NCBI GenBank assembly: GCA_003562075.1 | Contig: PWWP01000306.1 | Span: 1 to 62,031 of the forward strand | DNA length: 62,031 nucleotides | DNA from: Gemmatimonadota bacterium | Lineage (GTDB): Bacteria; Gemmatimonadota; Gemmatimonadetes; Longimicrobiales; Gaopeijiaceae | Direction of reading: 5' to 3' | In this document: positions 16,497-25,597 of the stretch, piece by piece | Layout: each line of letters opens with the position of its first letter | Numbering within the stretch: position 1 is the first letter of the stretch | Position numbers and translations under genes: made by a program | Notes under the pieces: generated by a model | Database searches by the model: none | What the model was told of the DNA's origin: nothing | Seen by the model: only the letters and a program-made list of their open reading frames with translations

Positions 16497-17702
16497 ATGA
16501 ACCGGACCAGATGGACCGCGGTCCTGGTCGTGCTCTTCGTGGCTCTCCTGGGGTGGTACCTCCTCTACACCGAGCAGATCGTCAGTGCGTTCCGGGCCGA
16601 TACGGCCACCATGACCCGGATGTTTGCCGAGGTGCAAGCCGGGCTGGCTGCCCAGGATGCGCGGACTGCTGACGAAGCCTTGGTCAACCTGCAACGGATC
16701 ATCGTGGAGTCAGGCGTCCCTCTGGTCCTCTCGGGGCCGGGGGACTCGGTGCAGGCAGCGGTGAACCTTCCGTTTGAAGCAGATCTGTCCCGTGCGGAAG
16801 ACCAGGCACGGGTTCAGGCCTTCGCTCGGCGCTTGGCCCAGCGGAACCCGCCGGTGGGTGAGCCGGGGGGGGCGCTGCTCTACTACGGAGATCCTCCCGA
16901 GCTTCGACGCCTTCGTTGGATCCCCTGGCTCCAGGTCAGCGGCCTCCTCATTACCTTCCTCACCGGGATCCTGGTGATCCGATTCCAGCGGCGGGCCGAC
17001 GAGGATCGTGCCTGGACTGCCATGGCTCGGGAATTGGCCCACCAGTTGGGGACGCCCATCTCTTCGTTGAAGGGATGGTTGGAGGTCCTCCGATTGCCAC
17101 CAGGGGAGCGGCCAGGTGGGGTAGAGGAAGGGGAGGTCGCCCGGGAGATCGGCGAAGACGTGGACCGGCTGGAGCGGGTGAGTCGACGGTTCGAGCTGAT
17201 CGGAAGAGAGACGGAGCTGGCTTCTCTGGAAGTGGGTCACGTGGTCCGATCCGTGGAGGGATACCTCCGGACCCGCATTCCCCGGTTGGGACCGGGGATC
17301 CACCTGCAGGTCGAATTGGAGCGGGATCTTCCACCCATCCGGGGGAACGACGTTCTCCTGGCTTGGGCTCTGGAGAATGTGGTGAAGAACGCATTGGATG
17401 CCCTGGCCGGACGGGGAGGTGGGATCACCCTCAGGGCCTTCCATCAGGAACCGGATTGGGTCACCCTACAAGTTCAGGACACCGGTCCGGGAGTGGCCCC
17501 CGAGATCCGAGAAAAGCTCTTCGAGCCAGGCATGACGACCAAGTCTGGAGGGTGGGGTGTCGGTCTGTCCCTCACCAGACGTATCGTGGAACGGATCCAT
17601 GGAGGCCAGATTGAGCTTCTCTCGAGTGATGAGAGCGGCACGGTCTTCCAGGTCCGACTTCCCCTGGCCGAAGCTCGCAACGAAGGTTCGAATTCCGATT
17701 AG
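16497..17702 (+). CDS. Membrane sensor histidine kinase (orphan)
   Basis: A 401-residue kinase with transmembrane helices at about 7-24 and 141-163 bracketing a periplasmic domain of about 115 residues with no recognised fold. The H-box ELAHQLGTPISSLKGW holds phospho-acceptor His182. The ATPase domain has the N-box ENVVKNALDA and G-boxes DTGPGVAPE and GGWGVGLSL, so it should be active. No HAMP or PAS domain is evident. No response regulator is adjacent; the only receiver in the window is at 13935-14336. It starts 12 bases after serS. Confidence 0.9.
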   Translation: MNRTRWTAVLVVLFVALLGWYLLYTEQIVSAFRADTATMTRMFAEVQAGLAAQDARTADEALVNLQRIIVESGVPLVLSGPGDSVQAAVNLPFEADLSRAEDQARVQAFARRLAQRNPPVGEPGGALLYYGDPPELRRLRWIPWLQVSGLLITFLTGILVIRFQRRADEDRAWTAMARELAHQLGTPISSLKGWLEVLRLPPGERPGGVEEGEVAREIGEDVDRLERVSRRFELIGRETELASLEVGHVVRSVEGYLRTRIPRLGPGIHLQVELERDLPPIRGNDVLLAWALENVVKNALDALAGRGGGITLRAFHQEPDWVTLQVQDTGPGVAPEIREKLFEPGMTTKSGGWGVGLSLTRRIVERIHGGQIELLSSDESGTVFQVRLPLAEARNEGSNSD

Positions 17703-17784
17703 TCCGAGCCGCACGTGGCCGCTCCAGGGACGCAGGTCTCCGGTCCCAGCGCTTTCCATCGTCGTTTTTTCCCGTTGAACTCCT

Positions 17785-20091
17785 TTGACTTCACCATCTG
17801 ACCTCTTCGCCCCCGCCGACGCCTCCACGTCATCACCATCGCTGAATCCCGAACAACGGGATGCGGTGGAGCACGTGGAAGGTCCCATTCTGGTCTTGGC
17901 TGGAGCCGGGTCGGGAAAGACCCGGGTTCTGACGAATCGGGTGTCTCGCCTGATCCGAGAACACGGGGTTCCCCCGGATCGGATCCTGGCGGTCACCTTT
18001 ACGAACAAGGCCGCCGGAGAGATGCGGGAGCGGATCCGTGCTCACCTGGGCCGGGATCCGGTGGGTGCCTGGATGGGGACCTTCCATTCCCTGGGTGCCC
18101 GACTGCTCCGTCGTCACGCCGAGGCCATGGGGTGGGATTCCACCTTCACCATCTTCGACGCCGAGGAAAGCCTTCGAGAGATCAAGCGGGTCCTGGAGCG
18201 GGAGCAGTTGGACCCCAAGCGCTGGAAGCCCAAGGCGGTTCGCTCGGCACTGTCCGACGCCAAGAACCAACTGATTACTCCAGGTGAGTTCGCCGAGCAG
18301 CATGGGGAGGGCTTCGACTTCTTCATGCGAAACGTGGCTCGAGTCTTTCCTACCTACCAGGCGTCCCTGCGGGAGCAGAACGCCTTCGATTTTGACGATC
18401 TCCTGGTGAAACCGGTCCAGCTTTTCCAGGAGCACACGGAGATCCTGGCTCGTTATCAGGAGCGCTTCGCCTTCATCCTGGTGGATGAGTACCAGGATAC
18501 GAACCACGCCCAGTTCCGCTTCCTGGAACTCCTGGCTCAGGGGCACGGGAATCTGATGGTGGTAGGGGATGACGATCAGAGCATCTACGGGTGGCGTGGC
18601 GCGGATATCTCCAACATCCTGGATTTCGAGCGGACCTTTCCTGGGGCTCGGACCATTCGGCTCGAGCGGAACTACCGGTCCACCTCCAACATCCTGGCGG
18701 CGGCCAACGAGGTCATTCGGAGGAACCTGCACCGGAAGGAGAAGACGCTGCGGACCGACCAGGAAGCCGGGGAGCGCCTGACTCTGGTGCAGGCGGCCGA
18801 TGAACGGGACGAGGCAGGATGGATCGTGGAGGAGATCGAAACCAGGATCCGGGAGGGCGATGCCCACCGATACAGGGATTTTGCCATCCTGTACCGGACC
18901 AATGCCCAGTCTCGGGCCCTGGAGGATGCCTTCCGGCGGAAGGGAGTTCCGTACCAGATCGTGGGGGGGGTGCGCTTCTATGAGCGGCGGGAGATCCAGG
19001 ACGTTCTGGCATATCTTCGCCTCATCTCCAACCCGCGGGACTCAGCAGCCTTGGAGCGAGTTGTCAACGTGCCCAAGCGAGGGGTAGGCCGAACGAGCCA
19101 GGAGCGCCTGCTCAACTGGGCTGCAGAGGAAGGGGTGCCACTCCTGGAGGCCGCCCTGCAGGCCGAAGAAATCCCAGAACTCCACGCAGGAGGGGTGAAG
19201 GGCATCCAGCGCTTCGCCGAGCTCATCCAGCGCTTCAGTGCCCGTGCTGCCACGCTTTCGGTGGGGGCCCTCATGGAGGAGTTGATCGAGGAGCTGGACT
19301 TCCTCACCCACCTCAGGGACGAGGGGCCGGAAGGGGAGGATCGGGCGGAGAATGTGAAGGAGCTCATCGCCGGCGCCATGGACTTCGACGCCCAGCGTGT
19401 GGAGGTCTGGGAGGACGGGCCGCCGGATCATTTCACCGAACTGGACCTCTTCCTCCAGCATGTGGCGCTCATCACCGACGTGGACCGACACGATCCCGAT
19501 TCGGACGCGGTCACCCTGATGACGCTCCACAATGCCAAGGGCTTGGAGTTTCCGACTGTCTTCATTGCCGGGTTGGAGGAGGGACTGTTTCCCCTGGGCC
19601 GTGCCTACGATGAGCCGTCCCAGTTGGAAGAGGAGCGGCGACTCTTCTATGTGGGCATCACCCGTGCCGAGACCAAGCTCTTCTTCTCCTGGGCCCGAGA
19701 ACGACGGCGGGCCGGTGATTTCACCTTCGGGTCCCTCTCGTCTTTCGCCAAGGATCTGCCTGATGATCTTCTGGAGGAGCGCCAGACCCCCCGACTCTCC
19801 CGGGAAGGGCGCGCCCTGTCCCGTTCGGACCAGGGGGGAAGCCGGTGGTCCGGGGGGAGGAGACGAACCGAGAGTCGGGAGGCGCAGGAAGAGCGAGAAT
19901 TCGAGGAGAGCCTCAACCAGGATGCCCCTGCCCTCGCACCGGGGGAGCGGGTTCGGCACGGGACCTTTGGCTCGGGGACAGTGCGGGACGTGACCGGGTT
20001 CGGCCGGGACCTCCGGGTGGTGGTGGAATTCGACACGGTGGGCACCAAGAAGTTGTTGGCCCGGTATGCTCGCCTGGAGCGGGATTTCTGA
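17785..20091 (+). CDS. UvrD/PcrA-family ATP-dependent DNA helicase
   Basis: Superfamily 1A 3'-5' helicase for repair and clearing of replication conflicts. The 768-residue protein has the Q-motif LNPEQRDAV, Walker A AGAGSGKT (39-46), Walker B VDEYQDTNHAQ, GDDDQSIYGWRGAD (motif III), RLERNYRST (IV), TLMTLHNAKGLEFPTVF (V) and FYVGITRAETKLF (VI). The C-terminus (HGTFGSGTV to FDTVGTKKLL) is the Tudor-like domain of PcrA that contacts RNA polymerase, which favours PcrA over UvrD. The start is a TTG at 17785; no ATG or GTG fits before the conserved region, and the ribosome-binding site is weak. Confidence 0.92.
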   Translation: MTSPSDLFAPADASTSSPSLNPEQRDAVEHVEGPILVLAGAGSGKTRVLTNRVSRLIREHGVPPDRILAVTFTNKAAGEMRERIRAHLGRDPVGAWMGTFHSLGARLLRRHAEAMGWDSTFTIFDAEESLREIKRVLEREQLDPKRWKPKAVRSALSDAKNQLITPGEFAEQHGEGFDFFMRNVARVFPTYQASLREQNAFDFDDLLVKPVQLFQEHTEILARYQERFAFILVDEYQDTNHAQFRFLELLAQGHGNLMVVGDDDQSIYGWRGADISNILDFERTFPGARTIRLERNYRSTSNILAAANEVIRRNLHRKEKTLRTDQEAGERLTLVQAADERDEAGWIVEEIETRIREGDAHRYRDFAILYRTNAQSRALEDAFRRKGVPYQIVGGVRFYERREIQDVLAYLRLISNPRDSAALERVVNVPKRGVGRTSQERLLNWAAEEGVPLLEAALQAEEIPELHAGGVKGIQRFAELIQRFSARAATLSVGALMEELIEELDFLTHLRDEGPEGEDRAENVKELIAGAMDFDAQRVEVWEDGPPDHFTELDLFLQHVALITDVDRHDPDSDAVTLMTLHNAKGLEFPTVFIAGLEEGLFPLGRAYDEPSQLEEERRLFYVGITRAETKLFFSWARERRRAGDFTFGSLSSFAKDLPDDLLEERQTPRLSREGRALSRSDQGGSRWSGGRRRTESREAQEEREFEESLNQDAPALAPGERVRHGTFGSGTVRDVTGFGRDLRVVVEFDTVGTKKLLARYARLERDF

Positions 20092-20122
20092 AGGGTCTCT
20101 CATCAAATGGAGCAGTCAGAGG

Positions 20123-20473
20123 ATGTCTGTTACGAAGGATGACGTGCGCCGCATTGCCGATCTGGCCCGCCTCAATCTGGATCCAGGGACCACCGATCGG
20201 CTGGCGGAGGAGCTGAACGGGATTCTGGCCCATGTGAAGACCCTGGGGGAGGTGGAGCTGCCCACCGAATCCCGGGATGCAGTAGGCGAGCCCGTCCCTG
20301 GGGAGGGCTCCGTTTTCCGGGATCCCGACCTCCATCCCGACGGCCTGGAATCAGGGGCTCCAGCCCGAGGGGCGCCGGAGTGGCGAGAGGGTTTCTTCCT
20401 GGTTCCGGGGCTTCCGGCGCTGGCGGATGAGGAAGGGAGAGTTTCGTCCGACGATGGAGAGGCTTCCCGGTGA
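20123..20473 (+). CDS. gatC: Glutamyl-tRNA(Gln)/Asp-tRNA(Asn) amidotransferase subunit C
   Basis: Small clamp subunit that stabilises GatA-GatB. The N-terminal 60 residues hold the family pattern VRRIADLARLNLDPGTTDR and LNGILAHVKTLGEVEL. The 116-residue product is longer than the usual 95, with extra low-complexity sequence between the core and the C-terminal EGFFLVPGLP strand. It follows the helicase gene by 31 bases and overlaps gatA. Confidence 0.92.
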   Translation: MSVTKDDVRRIADLARLNLDPGTTDRLAEELNGILAHVKTLGEVELPTESRDAVGEPVPGEGSVFRDPDLHPDGLESGAPARGAPEWREGFFLVPGLPALADEEGRVSSDDGEASR

Positions 20474-21894
20474 TGGAAGATCCAGGTGGAGGACCAGGGA
20501 ACGAGCAGACAAATGGGGGTGGGTCCGGCCTGAGCCGAGCCCTCGCCCGAGCGCGAGCCGTGGATGAGGGACCCGAGGGTCTCAACTGTTTCCTCAGCCT
20601 GAGCCAGGCCCTCGATCCGGGAGGGGAAGAAGGAGGAGGTCCCCTGGCTGGCGTTCCTGTGGCGGTGAAGGACAACATCTGCACCCTGGAACTGCCTACG
20701 ACCTGCGGCTCCCGATTCCTGGAGGGGTACGAGTCCCCCTTTCAGGCCACGGTGGTTCGGAAGGTTCGGGAGGCCGGCGGGTTCGTGGTCGGCAAGACGA
20801 ACATGGACGAGTTCGGCATGGGCTCCTCCACTGAGAACTCGGCTTACGGTCCCACCCGGAATCCCAGGGATCCATCCCGTGTTCCCGGCGGAAGTTCGGG
20901 GGGCTCGGCTGCAGCGGTGGCTGCCGGGGTCGTCCCATGCGCCCTGGGATCCGATACGGGTGGCTCCGTCCGGCAGCCAGCTGCTTTCTGCGGCGTGGTG
21001 GGGGTGAAGCCCACTTACGGTCGGGTGAGCCGATACGGTCTCGTGGCCTTTGCGTCATCGCTGGACCAGATCGGGACCTTCGGAGCCACAGTCGAGGATG
21101 CGGCCCGGCTCCTGGAGGTGGCAGCAGGGCATGACCCCAGGGATGCCACCTCGGCCCGGCGGAGCGTCCCCTCCTTCGTGGACGCCCTCGATGACGGGGT
21201 GAAAGGGAAGGTCATCGGGATCCCCCGGGAATACCTGACGGAAGCCCTGGACCCAGGGGTAGCGACCAGCTTTGCGCAGGCCCGAGAGCGACTGAGGGAA
21301 GCCGGAGCCATCCTCCGGGACGTGTCTCTCCCACACACCCGGTACGCCGTCCCCACCTACTACATCCTGGCTCCAGCCGAAGCATCCTCCAATCTGGCCC
21401 GCTTCGACGGGATCCGGTACGGGGTCCGGGCTCTCGGGTCCGGGAGCACCCGGGAGGTCTACGAGGCTTCCCGGTCCCAGGGTTTCGGAGCGGAGGTGGT
21501 GCGTCGCATCATCCTGGGTACCTTCGCCCTCTCGGCTGGATATCATGACGAGTACTACGAGCGAGCCCAGAAGGTGAGGTCGCTGATTTGCCGGGATTTT
21601 CGTCGGATCTGGGCTGAGGGCGTGGATCTTCTGTTCACGCCGACCTCTCCCACTCCGGCCTTTCCTCTGGGCGAGCGTGTCCGGGACCCCCTGGCCATGT
21701 ATCTCTCCGACATCTTCACGGTGACCGCGAATCTGGCCGGAATTCCCGCCGTGTCGGTTCCCATCGATCCCGTCCAGGGACTCCCCTGCGGAGGTCAGTT
21801 CCTGGCTCCGCCCTGGGAAGAGACCCGGATGCTGGCGGGAGCTGCGGCCCTGGAACGGAGCTACGCTTCTGACGGAGGGTTGAGCCATGGCTGA
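20473..21894 (+). CDS. gatA: Glutamyl-tRNA(Gln)/Asp-tRNA(Asn) amidotransferase subunit A
   Basis: Amidase subunit that releases ammonia from glutamine for transamidation of misacylated tRNA. The Ser-cisSer-Lys triad is present: Lys in VAVKDNIC near residue 66, cis-Ser in GGSSGGSAAAVAAG near 141, nucleophile Ser in GSDTGGSVRQPAAF near 165. The N-terminal helical region before the catalytic Lys is shorter and more Gly-rich than usual. The ATG at 20473 overlaps the gatC stop; a GTG at 20470 directly before it is an equal candidate. Confidence 0.95.
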   Translation: MEDPGGGPGNEQTNGGGSGLSRALARARAVDEGPEGLNCFLSLSQALDPGGEEGGGPLAGVPVAVKDNICTLELPTTCGSRFLEGYESPFQATVVRKVREAGGFVVGKTNMDEFGMGSSTENSAYGPTRNPRDPSRVPGGSSGGSAAAVAAGVVPCALGSDTGGSVRQPAAFCGVVGVKPTYGRVSRYGLVAFASSLDQIGTFGATVEDAARLLEVAAGHDPRDATSARRSVPSFVDALDDGVKGKVIGIPREYLTEALDPGVATSFAQARERLREAGAILRDVSLPHTRYAVPTYYILAPAEASSNLARFDGIRYGVRALGSGSTREVYEASRSQGFGAEVVRRIILGTFALSAGYHDEYYERAQKVRSLICRDFRRIWAEGVDLLFTPTSPTPAFPLGERVRDPLAMYLSDIFTVTANLAGIPAVSVPIDPVQGLPCGGQFLAPPWEETRMLAGAAALERSYASDGGLSHG

Positions 21895-23347
21895 GGACCA
21901 ATCCATGGAGGCGGTCATCGGACTGGAGATCCATGTCCAGCTCCAGACCAGGGAGAAACTTTTCTGTGCTGACGTGGTGAACTTCGGCGCCCCCCCCAAC
22001 ACCCACGTGTGCCCGGTCTGCCTGGGACTCCCCGGGGCCCTCCCAGTATTGAATCGGGAGGCGGTAGCGTTGGCCATCCGGACATCCCTGGCCTTTGGGT
22101 GCACGGTACACAGGAGGAGCGTATTCGCCCGGAAGAACTACTTCTACCCGGATCTTCCAAAGGGCTATCAGATTTCCCAGTTCGAGGAACCCCTGGCCAC
22201 GGGGGGCCAGGTTCCGGTCCGTCTTGAAGGGGAGGAAGTCCCCCACCTCGTTCGCATTCGCAGGATCCACATGGAGGAGGATGCAGGAAAGTCCATCCAC
22301 GATCGTTTCCCTGAAGCGACCGCTGTGGACCTGAACCGGACCGGGACTCCCCTGGTGGAGATGGTATCCGAGCCTGACTTCAGGACTCCTGAGCAGGTTC
22401 GAGCCTACCTGGATCAGGTGAAGCGGACCCTGGAGTATCTGGAGGTCTCAGACTGCAATATGGAGGAGGGGTCGTTGAGGGTGGATGCGAACGTGTCCAT
22501 CCGACCCCAGGGGGTCACTGAACTGGGGACGAAGACGGAATTGAAGAACATGAACTCCTTCTCCAACGTGGAGAAGGCGTTGAGGGTGGAGATCAGTCGG
22601 CAGATCCGGTTGGTGGCAGAGGGTGGCCAGGTGGAGCACCAGACTCTTCTGTGGGACGAGCGGGCCGGCGATGTGCGCCCCATGCGGAGCAAGGAGGAGA
22701 GTCACGATTATCGGTACTTCCCCGATCCCGATCTTCCGGCCCTGGAACTTTCGGAAGCATGGATCGCTGATCTCCGGGAGGGCCTGCCTGAGCTTCCGGA
22801 GGAGCGCCGAAGGCGGTTTGTCTCCGAGTATGGCCTACCCGAATACGACGCAGGAGTCCTGACCGCTCACCGATCCCTGGCCGACTATTTCGAGGAGACG
22901 GTGGAGCAGACGGACGATCCGAAGGAATCCTCCAACTGGCTCATGGGCCCGATTCTGGGCCTCATGAAGGAGCGTGATGAGACTGCGGCGGAGCTTCCGG
23001 TCCGGCCGAAAGGGCTGGCCTCTCTCATCGAGCTGGTGGATTCGGCCGTGGTAAACCGGAGAGTGGCTCGACAGGTTCTGGAGAAGATGGCTGAATCGGG
23101 CCGAGGTGGTGCGGAAGCTCCTTCCGCTATTGTGGAGGAAGCCGGGCTGGCTCAGATCTCAGATGCCGGCCAGCTCCAGAGCTGGGTGGAAGACGCCTTG
23201 GCGGCCCATCCGGAGGAAGTAGCCCGTTATCGCGGTGGTGAGCGCCGGCTCCAGGGATTCTTCATGGGTGAAGTGATGAAGCGAAGCCGGGGGAAGGCGG
23301 ACCCTGGAGAAGTGGCCCGCATCCTGGGTCAGGCCCTGAAGGGGTGA
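21887..23347 (+). CDS. gatB: Glutamyl-tRNA(Gln)/Asp-tRNA(Asn) amidotransferase subunit B
   Basis: Activates the misacylated tRNA by phosphorylation and accepts ammonia from GatA. The 486-residue product is full length with GLEIHVQLQTREKLFC, the zinc-site CPVCLGLPG, RKNYFYPDLPKGYQISQ, and MRSKEESHDYRYFPDPDL, followed by the helical and YqeY-like tail. It overlaps gatA by eight bases. A complete gatCAB implies that Gln-tRNA, Asn-tRNA or both are made indirectly. Confidence 0.96.
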   Translation: MAEDQSMEAVIGLEIHVQLQTREKLFCADVVNFGAPPNTHVCPVCLGLPGALPVLNREAVALAIRTSLAFGCTVHRRSVFARKNYFYPDLPKGYQISQFEEPLATGGQVPVRLEGEEVPHLVRIRRIHMEEDAGKSIHDRFPEATAVDLNRTGTPLVEMVSEPDFRTPEQVRAYLDQVKRTLEYLEVSDCNMEEGSLRVDANVSIRPQGVTELGTKTELKNMNSFSNVEKALRVEISRQIRLVAEGGQVEHQTLLWDERAGDVRPMRSKEESHDYRYFPDPDLPALELSEAWIADLREGLPELPEERRRRFVSEYGLPEYDAGVLTAHRSLADYFEETVEQTDDPKESSNWLMGPILGLMKERDETAAELPVRPKGLASLIELVDSAVVNRRVARQVLEKMAESGRGGAEAPSAIVEEAGLAQISDAGQLQSWVEDALAAHPEEVARYRGGERRLQGFFMGEVMKRSRGKADPGEVARILGQALKG

Positions 23348-23358
23348 GAGGCGGGCAT

Positions 23359-23394
23359 GGGGTGTGTGTGACTGCTGGGGTGTCTGTGACTGCC
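23359..23394 (+). repeat. 18-bp tandem duplication
   Basis: Two adjacent 18-base units (23359-23376 and 23377-23394), each starting ggggtgt, match at 16 of 18 positions. It lies in the 69-bp spacer between the converging gatB and phospholipase-like genes. Probably a slippage duplication. Confidence 0.75.
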
Positions 23395-23416
23395 TCAAGC
23401 CCGAGTCAGCCCTGAG

Positions 23417-24415
23417 TCAGCTCGTCCCGGGAGCGTCCTGAGGGTCGTCTTCGACCCCTTCAGCTTCGCTCCCTCGAGGCAGGTGAATCCGGAGACCGGG
23501 AATCCGGATCTCCTTCGCCCGGGGTAGATAGATAAGGGGGTCGCCAGGCAGGGGGAAATACTCGTCGGCAAAGGTTTGCAGGGCCTCTCGATCTTCCTTC
23601 CCCCGAGTCTGAGCCAGGGCTTCCCGACGGAGTCGCTTGGCCCGTTTCAGATTCAGCTCGCCGATGGGGTCCATGGCGCGAGCGCGAGCGGAGTGTCCCT
23701 GTCCGAGCCGCTCCATGACGTAGTCGAAGGCGAGGCGGATGTATTGATCCCGCAGGGCTTCTGGCAGATCGAATCGGGATCGCCGGAGGATCTCGTCGAA
23801 GACCTGCTTCCACCGGACGTCGTCCTGGATCGCCATCATCCCGCGGAAGATCCTGCGGTTGGTCTGGAAGGAGAAAAGCGTTCGAGAGAGGACTCTGTCG
23901 AAGAGCTCATCGGCCTCGGCGTGATCGTGGCGCAGGACGATCCTCCTGGCCTTCTTGACGAAGCGATCCCCCAGTTGCACATCCATCCGGTGTTCCCAGT
24001 ACGTGTGCCCGACGGCCTGGGTGGTGGAGGTGAGGAGGAGCCGCCTGGGAACGTAGATGTTGTGGGCGATGGTGTCGGCGGCCAAGTGGGAGAGATATCC
24101 CAGTGCCACAGCCTGGAGTTCTTCCGAGTCAGCGCTGGCCAGGATCTCCTCGCCCATGTGCCAATGGTGGGAGTGGCGACCGATGTCGGCGTACTTCTTG
24201 GCGAAGGAGATGTCGGCGGCCACCGAGCCGTAGAGGAAGGAAATCCGATTCCTCTCCAGAACCGACTGGATGGCCGGGGGCAGAAGGTGGGCGGAGGACA
24301 GGACAGCCTGACCGATGGCCACGTGGGTCCCCGGTCCCCAACCCCACAACTCGGCCGGGGTCAGAAACAGCCAGATAGTGGCCCACAGAGCTGAACTGAG
24401 GATGAGCCCGATCAC
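23417..24415 (-). CDS. Zinc-dependent phospholipase C-like protein
   Basis: A 332-residue exported protein of the Zn_dep_PLPC family. A signal-like N-terminus is followed by WGWGPGTHVAIG, in which family members coordinate zinc through the mature N-terminal Trp and a His. Further candidate ligands are GRHSHHWHMGE and GYLSHLAADTIAHN. Family members hydrolyse phospholipids, but many environmental homologues are uncharacterised and substrate is unknown. It is the last of three minus-strand genes with YtxH-like and DUF948-like membrane proteins. Confidence 0.82.
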   Translation of the reverse strand: MIGLILSSALWATIWLFLTPAELWGWGPGTHVAIGQAVLSSAHLLPPAIQSVLERNRISFLYGSVAADISFAKKYADIGRHSHHWHMGEEILASADSEELQAVALGYLSHLAADTIAHNIYVPRRLLLTSTTQAVGHTYWEHRMDVQLGDRFVKKARRIVLRHDHAEADELFDRVLSRTLFSFQTNRRIFRGMMAIQDDVRWKQVFDEILRRSRFDLPEALRDQYIRLAFDYVMERLGQGHSARARAMDPIGELNLKRAKRLRREALAQTRGKEDREALQTFADEYFPLPGDPLIYLPRAKEIRIPGLRIHLPRGSEAEGVEDDPQDAPGTS

Positions 24416-24443
24416 CTTCGATTGACTCCGGTGGGGCCGGGGA

Positions 24444-24836
24444 TCAGCCGCCCCCCGAGGGTGAGCCTTCCTGGAAGCGCTTCAGTTTCTTCGCAGCGTC
24501 GTGGAGGCGGCCGCGGGGGGTGGTCCTCCTTCTCCCCGTCAGGGACTGGAGGCCGGCGGATACCAGCTCCTCCCGAGCGGCTCGTAGGAATTCGGACCCG
24601 AAAGATCCCAACTCTCCCTTGAGACGCTGGGATCGACGAAGGGTCTCATCTGCTGATTGACGGGTCTGTGTCACCTGACGACGAACCTTCCGACCGGGCT
24701 TCCGCAGGCGCCGTCGGAATCGGCCCCGGGGAGACCGATCGGGTGCCAGGAGAAGGGCAACGCCAGCGCCAATGAGGGCGCCGGCCAGTAGACCGGAGGA
24801 GAACTCGACCGAGTCTCGCTGTGGCAAGATCGTCAT
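24444..24836 (-). CDS. YtxH-like small membrane protein
   Basis: A 130-residue protein with a Gly/Ala-rich hydrophobic segment at about residues 14-31 (SGLLAGALIGAGVALLLAPD), the hallmark of YtxH-type proteins, followed by a strongly basic Arg-rich stretch and a helical region. Function of the family is unknown; some members are stress induced. Its start overlaps the stop of the upstream DUF948-like gene (ATGA), so the two are probably translated together. Confidence 0.7.
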   Translation of the reverse strand: MTILPQRDSVEFSSGLLAGALIGAGVALLLAPDRSPRGRFRRRLRKPGRKVRRQVTQTRQSADETLRRSQRLKGELGSFGSEFLRAAREELVSAGLQSLTGRRRTTPRGRLHDAAKKLKRFQEGSPSGGG

Positions 24837-25558
24837 CCGTTGTCCTTGTCGGCGGTGGAATGGCTCTCACTTCGACCGTCGGTCACCGGCGTGACGGGGC
24901 CTTCGTCCGGTTCTTTGGCCGGAGTGGCGCTGGCTCCTCCACGTTTCCGTAGGGGATCGCCAGCCGGAGGTGTCCGAAGAGGCCGTTGGCCGGCTTCAGG
25001 ACCGTCACCTGCCGGAACGCCCGCTCCCTGACCTCGGCTACCGCCTCGGGACCTCCTTCGGTCGGCGGAATGAGGGTCTGCCAGTGAACCCAGTCCCCGT
25101 CGCACCCCGCGAGCAGTGCTGGCCGTGTCCACGAAAACCTCCTCGGCCTCGGACTGGACCACTTCCATGAGGGCGTTGAACTCCTCGATCCGCTCCTCCA
25201 TTCGGGTGGAGGCCTGGGACAACCGGTCCGAGAGGTGGGTCACGGAGGTGCTGAGCTTCCCCACCTCACCCCGGAGGGTCTTGGAGATCTCCTCCATGTT
25301 GGCGGCGGTGGATCTGAGGTGTTCGATGCCTCGATCCGAGGCCAGCCGATCCCGGGTCTGCTCCAGGGCGGAGGCGACCTTTCGGGCCTGGAGGAGGAGA
25401 AAGAGGAAGGAGAGGAGAACGGCCAGGAAGGTGGCCCCGATGAGTCCACCTGTCACGGCCATGACCACGTCAAAGCCGTCCCGGACGGGGACGGCGATGA
25501 CTGTATCGGCGGCCGCCACGCGAACTCCGGTCCAAAGCAACAGGCTGGAAGCAATCAT
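24833..25558 (-). CDS. DUF948-like membrane protein with coiled coil
   Basis: A 241-residue product with a short hydrophobic N-terminal segment, a strong transmembrane helix at about 33-56 and a predicted coiled coil at about 57-145 with heptad-like Leu and Ile spacing, resembling DUF948 proteins. The last 90 residues are Gly-, Arg- and Pro-rich and disordered in appearance. First gene of a three-gene minus-strand unit. No enzymatic motif is visible, so a structural or scaffolding role is the most that can be inferred. Confidence 0.65.
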   Translation of the reverse strand: MIASSLLLWTGVRVAAADTVIAVPVRDGFDVVMAVTGGLIGATFLAVLLSFLFLLLQARKVASALEQTRDRLASDRGIEHLRSTAANMEEISKTLRGEVGKLSTSVTHLSDRLSQASTRMEERIEEFNALMEVVQSEAEEVFVDTASTARGVRRGLGSLADPHSADRRRSRGGSRGQGAGVPAGDGPEAGQRPLRTPPAGDPLRKRGGASATPAKEPDEGPVTPVTDGRSESHSTADKDNG

Positions 25559-25578
25559 AATGAGAGAATAACGGTTGA

Positions 25579-25597
25579 GGGTGGAAACGTTCCACCC
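25579..25597. promoter_or_regulatory. 19-bp inverted repeat in the divergent spacer before murA
   Basis: GGGTGGAA and TTCCACCC are perfectly complementary 8-base arms around a 3-base centre. It lies 21 bases upstream of the DUF948-like start, in the 215-bp spacer to murA. It could be an operator or, if transcribed, a leader hairpin. No other gene or strong promoter is seen in this spacer. Confidence 0.45.

Noticed and set aside
23359-23394. CRISPR-like repeat
   Set aside because: Only two adjacent units with no spacers and no Cas genes.
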